Source: Amaurobius ferox
Taxonomy: Eukaryota; Arthropoda; Arachnida; Araneae; Amaurobiidae
Direction of reading: 5' to 3'
Length of the DNA: 64,000 nucleotides
Assembly (NCBI GenBank): GCA_951213105.1
Contig: OX578134.1
Span: 137,849,793 to 137,913,792 of the forward strand
A program made the translations under genes and the position numbers. Under the pieces are notes generated by a model that made no database searches, had not been told where the DNA came from, and worked only from the letters and a program-made list of their open reading frames with translations. Of the stretch, positions 55,903 through 64,000 are shown in pieces; within the stretch, counting starts at the first letter, position 1, and each line of letters starts with the position of its first letter.

Positions 55903-56690
55903 AGTGAGTCTGTGGAGACAATAACTGACGAACGAATGGACCGATTCGAACGAAATTTAGTACAAAAACTACAATCCAGGAATATTGGAAGTCTATGGTT
56001 TTTATATGCAATCGTATGTTCAGAACCTCCCCCCCCCCCTCCCAAATTATCGAGTGAAATTTTGAAAAAAATCCTTAAAAAATAAAAACCTTGCTATAAA
56101 GTTACGAAAATAGTCATTTCTTATTAAAATAAATTTTAGAACGCTAGAATAAACCGTTCTTGAGATATTGTACATTTTTCAAAAAATTATCAAAAAATCA
56201 TATAAAATTAAAAACAAATATTACTTATTGTTGAAATATGTTCACTTTTCATAAGTAATGTCATGCGATGAATTGGGTGACATCATTCTCGTGGATCTAA
56301 CTAGTTCCATTCATGAAAAAATATACTTTAGGCAATACTTTTGTATTTGGACGCCAATGGTCAGTTATCTGGTAATAAATTATACTTACAAGAATAACAT
56401 ATTTCTCCATACATAACGCTTGGCGACGTTTTGGCGAAATGTTTCTAACTTTGCGACTTTTTAAATGGTGCCAAATTAGCGAAAATGTCGCCAAATTGAT
56501 AAAAAAAATGTGTTGTAATATATGGACTATATCGCTTATTGAGGGTGCTATCAATATTGATGATTGTTTAGAGTTGCGCGAAGTATAAGTTAATTAAGTA
56601 TTTTGAAATAGTTTTACATGTTGTCATCCTGAAAATCACCCAATGTACAATTCAACGATAAAAACACAGCGCCGTGGATCTTATGCATTA
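55731..56690 (-). mobile_element. F2 repeat, copy 1
   Basis: The hairpin TACTTTCCTTATATACATA facing TATGTATAAGGAAAGTA (55731-55767) marks the 3' end on the minus strand. It is followed inward by TTTTCGACGGGAGAGCACG, a GT microsatellite of about 35 bp, CCGTTCTtGAGATATTG, and a cluster of GGCGA/TCGCC motifs (56420-56500). The 5' terminus is missing. Confidence 0.75.
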
Positions 56691-56691
56691 T

Positions 56692-57600
56692 TACTTTCCG
56701 TATATACATAATGCATATGGAAAGTATTGTGACGGGGTCAAAAATTTGAATTCGAGTTTTCGACGCGAGAGCACGTTTTAAGCATCCCTGATTACGAATC
56801 AAACATTTTTGGGGTGATGTCTGTTTGTGTGTGTGTGTCAGGGAGTCTGTGGAGACGATATCTCACGAAAAAATAGAGTGATTCGAATGAAATTTGGTAC
56901 ATAAATCACAATCCGTGAATACTGGAAGCTTATCGTTTTTAAACGTAATCGAATGTTCAGAACACCGCTAAATTTTCGAGTGAAATTTTGAAAAAATCAT
57001 CAAAAAATCAAAACCTTTAAAAAAGTTATGTAAGTAGACATATCTTATGTAATTTTTCCTTAGAAAACGATTGCGATAAACTTTAGAACGCTAGCATGAA
57101 CCGTTCTCGAGATATTGCACATTTTTAAAATGAATTTATCAAAAACTCATATAAATTAAAAAAATATATATATATTAACTGTTGAGAAATATGTTCACTT
57201 TTCATATGTAATATCATGCGATAAATTTGGTGATATCAAGCTCGTTCCATTCATGAGAAAAGATACTTTGAGTAATACTTTTGTATTTGAACGCCAATAG
57301 TTATTTATCTGCTATAAGAATAACTTATTTTTCCGTCCATAACGCTTGGCGAGATTTTAGCGCCGAATTTGACGGAATGTCGCCAACTTGGCGTCTTTTA
57401 TAGATGTTGCCAAATTAACGAAAATCTCGCCAAATGGATAAAAATGATACTAAATCAATGAAAATGACGACTAATTGACGAAAATTCAATATCTTGGAAA
57501 GAATATAAATATTTATTATAAGAAAAACCTATTTTTTATTGTAAAAGTAGCAAATTTATTGCATTATATAAGGAAAGTCATGTGTTGCCCACATCAGATT
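56692..57600 (-). mobile_element. F2 repeat, copy 2, both ends present
   Basis: 3' hairpin TACTTTCCGTATATACATAA/TGCATATGGAAAGTA at 56692-56728; 5' end on the minus strand ATCTGATGTGGGCAACACATG with the subterminal motif ACTTTCCTTATATAATG at 57568-57600. The GGCGA/TCGCC cluster is at about 57346-57435. The microsatellite is short here. Confidence 0.8.
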
Positions 57601-57670
57601 TTTTTTAATTGTAAAACTAGTAAATCCATTGCATTATATAAGGAAAGTCATGTGCTACTCATATCAGATT
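57601..57670 (-). mobile_element. F2 repeat, 70-bp duplicate of the 5' end
   Basis: GTAAAACTAGTAAATCCATTGC then ATTATATAAGGAAAGTCATG repeats the 5' end of copy 2, giving a tandem doubling of that terminus only. Confidence 0.7.
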
Positions 57671-59349
57671 TTTAAGTTTGTAACTGAAAATTTACAATTT
57701 ATCTGTTTAAAAGTGTCATTCTAGTGGCAGCAAACCCAGTTTTTTGTGTGTCTTCACACATATTTTTTCAGTATATACAGAGTGTTTCTTAGGAAGTTAT
57801 TAAGTATTCCAACAACTTCAATACAAAAGTTTCGTCAGAATACACTTTAGGTTTATCTATGGTAAAGTGATCATACGGTAAAGGAACCATACTGTAAAGT
57901 GATCATGAATAAAAGAGATTGCAGTGCCGTTAGCGGAGAATTGAAGAAGTTGGGAACATTACTTCGGCAACAAATCCAGATAGAAGAAAGGTCAACTACA
58001 AAGTTGTAAAAATGTATCTAATTAGTAGAAATCAATACTAATATAAATCGGTATAATCACGCGTATATGGTGGGGGGGGGCAATAAATAGCTGTCATATT
58101 CCACTCATTTGATGAGTAGAACGCCATCAGAACTCATGGCGAGTGCTTTAATTTGCATACTCCAATATGGACGCATTTTCTTTGTATTTCACAGATGGAT
58201 ACTACATTGTATTTATATGCATGCATTCGCTAATTGTTGACCTCCGACCCACAGTATTGTGACACGGCTAGATGTAGCAACCGACGAAGTATTTATTTCC
58301 TCCCATACACGCCTTTCGTGCGTTTCTCATGTCAACGCCTATTAATTAAACAATTCCCCACAGCTTTGTAGCTAACACGTTCCCTTTATCTTGATTTGTT
58401 GCCCACTTTGTGTTCGTAACTTCGCGTTCAATCGCGTTCATTCTCTAAAGAGAGCTGAAATTATTTTTATTTAATCGGGCATTCTCGCCTTACTTCAGAT
58501 GTACTCAGGTCTTCGTACACTCATGTCTTTAGATGAGCACTTCAGATGTGTACACTCAGTTAGAAGAGGATGCTCAACAACTTTATTGGGAACCCTGTGG
58601 CCTGTATAGCAGATTAACTGAAAGATTATATAGTAGTATTAATTGAAATAAATAGAAATATTAAATGTAGCCCGTAGTTGTATATAATCTTTTAGTTTTG
58701 AATATATAGCGTTTTTTTGACTCAAAATAGGACCTCGTTTTGCAATTGAAACAAATGCCACCAAATTTCCATATATCTGCTTTTATGAAGGATGTACGTA
58801 TACTTTGTATACCGTATACAAGTATCTAGTGTATTTCAATGGCTATTGATTGATCATATTTTTTAAACAAGGATTCACATATTCTCTGTCATCCCGAATA
58901 CTCTAATGTTGGTATAGAATTAAATGCTTGGCAATAAGGTAAAGAGAACAAAAAATACATACAAAGAAATTTATCAAACATTTCTTTGAAACAATTTTCT
59001 TCCATATATATTATACAAAGTAAAATTAAAAAAACCAACAAAATAAGAAAAACATAGCACTATTAAACGTTTGGCATTATATACAAATTACAATTTGCAT
59101 TGTTACATGTGATGCATTTCAGAATATGTTGAGTATATTTATTCGAGCGGACAAAACAATTTAAAACCGATGATCAGAATACCGCAGATAGTTACAATAG
59201 TTGTTACAATGTTGTTTTGTAGCTTTTGGCTAATCACGACATTATGCTGTTCCCAATTAACTTATATTTTACTCAACTCTAAATGGGCAATTATCAATAT
59301 TCACATAATAAGCAATACAGTCCATATATTAAAATATTTTATGGTTCAT
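57671..59349. other. Unannotated stretch
   Basis: No supported gene. A GTAAAGTGATCAT word is repeated at 57863 and 57894, and a G-run lies at about 58072-58080. Confidence 0.4.
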
Positions 59350-60069
59350 TAATTTGGCGCCGTTTTAAAAATTTTAATGATATTTTCGTCAATCTGGAGC
59401 ATTGGCGATATTTCGGTAAATTAGTCTCCAAGTTCGCCAAATTTATCGTTATTATTACGCTTCAGACAAACGGAGAGAAGAGCATTTTTTATATAAAAAT
59501 GACTGTTGGCGAATTGTTAGGCGCAAAATACAAATCTATTACGCAAAGTCTTTTCTCTTGTGAATGGAGCTTACTAGATCCATGAGAACAATGTTAACAA
59601 ATTTATTGCATAATATAACGTGGGAAAAGTGAACATATTTCACAATAGTTAATGCTTTTTTAAATTTTTATGTGATTTTTTAATAAATCTATTTGGAAAA
59701 TGCAATATCTTGAGAAACGGTTCATGTTAGCGTTCTAAAGTTTGTGTTAATGGTTTTCTAATAAAAAAATTTAAAAAAAAACATTATAAATGATTATTTA
59801 CCCAACATTATAAAAGTTTTAATTTTTTGTTGGAAATTTAGGGGTCTTTCAAATTTTTGATCTTTTAAAAAATCAGTAAGCTTCTAATATTTATCGATTG
59901 TAATTTTTGTACCAAATTTCATTTGAAATGCTCCAATTGTTCGTGAGATATCGTTTCCATGGACTCAGGGACACACACACACACGCACACACCTCAAAAG
60001 CGTTCGATTCATTTTTGACCCAGACACAAGACTTTCGCTATACATAATATTATGTATATAGGGAAAGTA
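59350..60069 (+). mobile_element. F2 repeat, plus-strand copy, diverged
   Basis: Plus orientation: TTGGCG motifs (59354-59530), GATCCATGAGAACAATG, GCAATATCTTGAGAAACGGTTC, a CACACACACACGCACAC microsatellite (59972-59992) and the hairpin ACTTTCGCTATACATAAT/ATTATGTATATAGGGAAAGTA (60031-60069). The 5' terminus is not recognisable. Confidence 0.65.
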
Positions 60070-60340
60070 AAAAATCGAAGACTATCCCGGAGTGAAGGAT
60101 TTGGAAAAAGTGAAAAGCAGAAAGATCCCTCCTTCCTTTTTTAGAACGAATTTGGCCTTGAAATATGTTTTCCTCCAGAGTAACAATGAAACCGAAAAGA
60201 AAGGAAGTTGGTGGCGTTCCAAATTTCTCCTACAATCTAAAACCGAAAGAAAATCTTTTACTTCCCGAACTCATACTAAAAGATCTCGTATCCTATAGAA
60301 TGAATTACTATGAAATGCTAATTGAGTGCCAGAATTAAAA
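60070..60340. other. Short spacer between F2 and F1 copies
   Basis: A 68-residue plus frame (60092-60298, Lys/Arg/Ser-rich) is open but unrecognised and is not called as a gene. Confidence 0.35.
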
Positions 60341-60786
60341 ATATGATGTGGGCAGCATATACCTTTTCCTACAGACGCAAATTCATTCAGTTTAAGTGCA
60401 CAAAATGACACTGATAATTATTTGAAATGCCACTGAATTCGCATTTTTAATTCGATTTTATCTTTCATTTGGCGACTGGATGCATTTTTAATGGCGATGT
60501 TGTAAATAAAAAAAAATTCCAAATCGTACCAGAATCTAACCAACACCAGGGAAACCCAAAGGTGACTTATCTACCAAATTTTGAGTGAGGAATTTGGTCA
60601 ATTCTTCTTTCAGCTAGTGGATAAATATATTGCACTGACAGACAGACACACAGACGTCACACAAAAAATAGTTTTCTCGGGTTCTACAGTGCACAAAACC
60701 TGTAAATCCGTCGCAATCTCGAGTTGCGATTATCCATACGATTCCAATACTTTCTTTATACATTAACCTGTATAGTAGGGAAAGTA
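60341..60786 (+). mobile_element. F1 repeat, short plus-strand copy
   Basis: Starts ATATGATGTGGGCAGCATAT, keeps one AATCTAACCAACACCAGG subrepeat and the ACAGACAGACACACAGACGT microsatellite, and ends CTTTCTTTATACATTAACC/TGTATAGTAGGGAAAGTA. The middle is deleted relative to other F1 copies. Confidence 0.7.
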
Positions 60787-61604
60787 CAAAATATGCAAAG
60801 CTTAAAATTAACTTGTGATGCAGTAAGAATACATTACACCAAACCGTCAAAGATTCAAATAGTAGCTTCAGTCAACTTATTACTTCAGCATTCTGTTATA
60901 AATTGTTAAAGCACGTCGGATTTCCCTAGAAACTCCAATTCAAAAGAATTGTTTTCGAAGTAAATTACCCAAGATGCAACTGCAATAGAATTTTGCATAC
61001 TTTCTGATCTTGTGCCAAGATGAAATGTTTTCGTGATCTAAAGTTATTTTGGAACACGTGGGGAAAAGAAAATGCATGAACTTTTCAAAGTCAATATTAT
61101 GCAAATGCAGTGCCGTTATTTTGTACTGAATAAATTTTATAGCCAACCCAGTAAGAAAATATTTGTTCAATACTGTAGTACATATTTAAAGCACTGACAT
61201 TACTAAATTGGATTGGATAGGATTGTTTTTCACTTTGCAATCGTTTTATGAATAATTTGACCAGTACATAAAGTTTAAAGGGAAATTTCGAAATATTTAT
61301 GCATACAAATAGTCCCCGCCTTATCTCCGAGATATGAGACTGGTACCTATACATCTAAGCGCTAACTGATCAATCACATAAAATTAAAAAAATAACACAT
61401 CAACAAAAAAAAAGGGGGGGGGGGGGTAAGTAAGGGCTATACATGCATAGAGTTGCAAAAACGAAACAAAACCCGGTTTTTTCCTGAAATAAACCCGGTT
61501 TTGGACAGAAGGGAATTTTGAAAGTTTTCAAAGAGTGGGAATTTTCATTGCATTTTGCATTGTAAAAGAAACGTGCATGACCCAAAACTAATATTTGTCT
61601 TTTT
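60787..61604. other. Unannotated stretch
   Basis: No gene supported. G-run of about 13 at 61415-61427. Confidence 0.4.
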
Positions 61605-61937
61605 TACTTTCCTTATATACATAATGTATAAGGAAAGTATTGTGATGGGGTCGAAAATTCGAATTCGAGTTTTCAACGGGAGAGCACGTTTCCAGCATCC
61701 CTGATCACGAATCAAATATTTTTGGGTGATGTCTATGTGTGTGTGTGTGAAAGTATGTATGTGAAAGTATGTGTGTGTGTGTGTGTGAAAGGTATGTGTG
61801 TGTGAAAGTATGTGTGTGTGTGCGTGTGTGAAAGCATGTGTGTGTGAGTCTGGGGACGATATCTCACGAACGAATGGAGCGATTTGAAAGAAATTTGGTA
61901 CACAAATTATAGTCCGTGAATATTGGAATCCTATTCT
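61605..61937 (-). mobile_element. F2 repeat, truncated copy (hairpin half only)
   Basis: Hairpin TACTTTCCTTATATACATAA then TGTATAAGGAAAGTA, the TTTTCAACGGGAGAGCACG block and a long irregular GTGTGTGAAAGTATGT microsatellite. It is cut where the next copy's hairpin begins. Confidence 0.8.
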
Positions 61938-62814
61938 TACTTTCCTTATATACATAATGTATAAGGAAAGTATTGTGACGGGGTCGAAAATTCGAATTCG
62001 AGTTTTCGACGGGAGAGCACGTTTCAAGCATCCCTGATCACGAATCAAACATTTTTGAAGTGATGTCTGTGTGTGTGTGTGTGAAAGTATGTGTGTGTGT
62101 GTGTGTGTCAGTGAGTCTGTGGAGACGATAACTGACGAACGAATGGACCGATTCGAACCAAATTTGGTACAAAAATCACAATCCGTAAACACTGGAAGCC
62201 TATTGTTTTTATACGTGATCGAATGTTCAGAACCCCCCTAAATTTTCGAATGAAATTTTGAAAAAATTGTTAAAAAATCAAAACCGCTAATAAAGTTACG
62301 CAAATAGACATTTCTTATGTAATTTTTCATTAGAAAACGATTGGCATAAATTTTAGAACGCTAACATGAACCGTTCTCGAGATATTGTACATTTTTCAAA
62401 AACATTATGAAAAAGTCACATAAAAAAAAAAAATTCCTATTGAGAAACATGTTCACTTTTCATATGTAATACCATCCGATAAATTGAGTGCCATCATTCT
62501 CGTGGATCTAGTTCGTTCCATTCATGAAAAAATATACTTTGAATAATACTTTTGTAATAGAATGCCAATAGTCATTTATCTGCTGTAAGAATAACTTTTT
62601 TCTTAGTGCATAACGCTTGGCGAGATTTTGGCGATGAATTTGGCGGAATGTCGCCAACTTGGCGACCTTTTTGAAATGTTGCCAAATTAATGAAAATCTC
62701 GCCAAATGGATAAAAATGATGCTAAATCAATGAAAATGACGACTAATTGTCGAAAATTCAATATCTTAGAAAGAATATTAGTATCTACTATAAGAAAATC
62801 CTATTACTTTCTTT
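61938..62814 (-). mobile_element. F2 repeat, copy in array
   Basis: Hairpin at 61938-61973, GT microsatellite at 62069-62108, CCGTTCTCGAGATATTG, and the GGCGA/TCGCC cluster at 62619-62710. It lacks the ATCTGATGTGGG terminus and runs into the hairpin of the next copy. Confidence 0.8.
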
Positions 62815-63725
62815 ATAACAATAATGTATAAGGAAAGTATTGTGACGGGGTCGAAAATTCGAAATCGAGTTTTCGACGGGAGAGCACGTTTCAAGCATCC
62901 CTGATCACGAATCAAACATTTTTGAAGTGATGTCTCTGTGTGTGTGTGTGTGTGTTAGAGCCTGTGAAGACAATAACTGACAAACGAAATGGACCGATCC
63001 GATCCAAATTTGGTACAAAAATCACAATCCGTAAACACTGGAAGCCTATTGTTTTTATACACAATCGAATGTTAAGAACACCCCTAAATTTTCAAATGAA
63101 ATTTCGAAAAAATAGTCAAAAAATCAAAACCACTAATAAAGTTATGTATATAGAGACATTTCTTATGTAATTTTTCATTAGAAAACGATTGACATAAATT
63201 TTAGAACGCTAACATGAACCGTTCTCGAGATATTGCACATTTTTCAAAAAAATTATCAGAAAGTCATATAAAATAAAAAAAAATATTTCCTCTTGAGAGA
63301 CATGTTCACTTTTCAGTAATACCATGCGATATATTGGATGACATCATTCTCGTGGATCTAGCTCGTTCCATTCATGAAAAAAGATACTTTGAGTAATACT
63401 TTTGTAATTGAACGCCAATATTCATTTATCTGCTGTAAGAATAACTTATTTCTTTGTCCATTATGCTTGGCGAGATTTTGGCGACGAATTCTGGCGGAAT
63501 GTCGCCAACTCGGCGACTTTTTGAAATGTTGACAAATTAACGAAAATCTCGCCAAATGGATAAAAATGACGCTAAATCAATGAAATGACGACTAATTGTC
63601 GAAAATTCAATATTTTGGAAAGAATATTAGTATCTACTATAAGAAAAACCTATTTATTTTACTGTAAAAGTGGTAAATTCATTACGTTATATAAGGAAAG
63701 TCATGTGTTGCCCACATCAGATTTT
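62815..63725 (-). mobile_element. F2 repeat, full-length copy in array
   Basis: 3' hairpin at 62815-62842 (slightly shortened), microsatellite at 62938-62956, GGCGA/TCGCC cluster at 63468-63555, and an intact 5' end at 63691-63725 reading (minus strand) ATCTGATGTGGGCAACACATG. This is the best reference copy for the family in this window. Confidence 0.85.
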
Positions 63726-63726
63726 T

Positions 63727-64000
63727 TTTAAACGCAATCGAATGTTCAGAACCCTCCTAAATTTTGGAGTGAAATTTTGAAAAAATCACCAAAAAATCAA
63801 AACCTTTAATAAAGTTACGTAAATAGACATTTTTTATGTAATGTTTCCTTAGAAAACGATTGACATAAACTTTAGAATGCTAGCATGAACCGTTCTCGAG
63901 ATAGTGCACATTTTTCAAATACATTTATCAAAACATTCTATAAATTAAAAAATATAACAGTAACTGTTGAGAAACATGTTCACTTTTCATATGTAAGTAA
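63727..64000 (-). mobile_element. F2 repeat, partial copy running off the window
   Basis: Starts internally at the AAACGCAATCGAATGTTCAG segment, without hairpin or microsatellite, and remains collinear with other F2 copies to the window edge. Confidence 0.75.

Noticed and set aside
61545..62192. 215-codon minus-strand open frame
   Set aside because: It runs across two F2 copies and their CA/GT microsatellites; the His/Thr-rich product and repeated segments are by-products of the repeats.
54784..64000. Upstream first exon of the stomatin gene
   Set aside because: No segment with Met, a suitable donor and the required phase could be distinguished from repeat-derived frames, so none is called; the exon may be beyond the window.

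Overview
The window is animal nuclear DNA: very AT-rich, with widely spaced exons bounded by GT/AG splice sites, long introns, microsatellites and dense transposon remnants. The recognisable gene and transposon families point to an arthropod, and the mix resembles orb-weaver spider genomes; the clade is inference from memory of similar repeats. No operons, rRNA, tRNA genes or CRISPR arrays were seen.

One host gene is clear: a stomatin-family (SPFH/band 7, MEC-2/stomatin-like) gene on the minus strand. Its visible exons are 54677-54783, 42301-42373, 39674-39756, 37891-38094, 36888-36943, 35447-35525 and then either of two tandemly duplicated terminal exons, 33794-34003 or 33083-33292. They join in frame into 269 visible residues, with the first exon(s) missing. 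Each terminal exon has its own acceptor, stop codon and AATAAA, so the locus looks built for alternative last exons.

The 12.3-kb intron of this gene (42374-54676) holds nested transposons. A LINE RNase H/zinc-knuckle relic (46166-46890, resumed 50087-50305) is split by a 3.2-kb hAT element with a perfect 8-bp target duplication (46891-50086), and that hAT carries a scrambled piece of another LINE (49540-49741). A separate Tc1/mariner-superfamily element with a DUF4817-type transposase lies at 51387-52977. Other introns hold a LINE C-terminal relic (37252-37634), a degenerate tandem array (38400-39480) and a GC-rich insert flanked by 13-bp direct repeats (41487-41888).

The left half (1-32600) has no recognised host gene. 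It contains a Ty3/gypsy integrase relic with its 3' LTR (19736-21400) interrupted by a TTAA-flanked foldback element, a Tc1-like transposase fragment (22710-23232), hAT-type non-autonomous elements (14461-16332 and 24650-25723), and several tandem arrays, including a 74-bp satellite at 9120-9605.

The most distinctive repeats are two related families (called F1 and F2 here) at 1511-4924, 16833-18553, 55731-57670 and 59350-64000. Each copy has a 5' end beginning ATCTGATGTGGG, a subterminal inverted repeat, an internal microsatellite and a terminal hairpin (TACTTTCC...GGAAAGTA). Head-to-tail copies share an identical junction at separate loci. This layout resembles non-autonomous Helentron/HINE/DINE-1 rolling-circle elements, but that assignment is inferred from structure alone.
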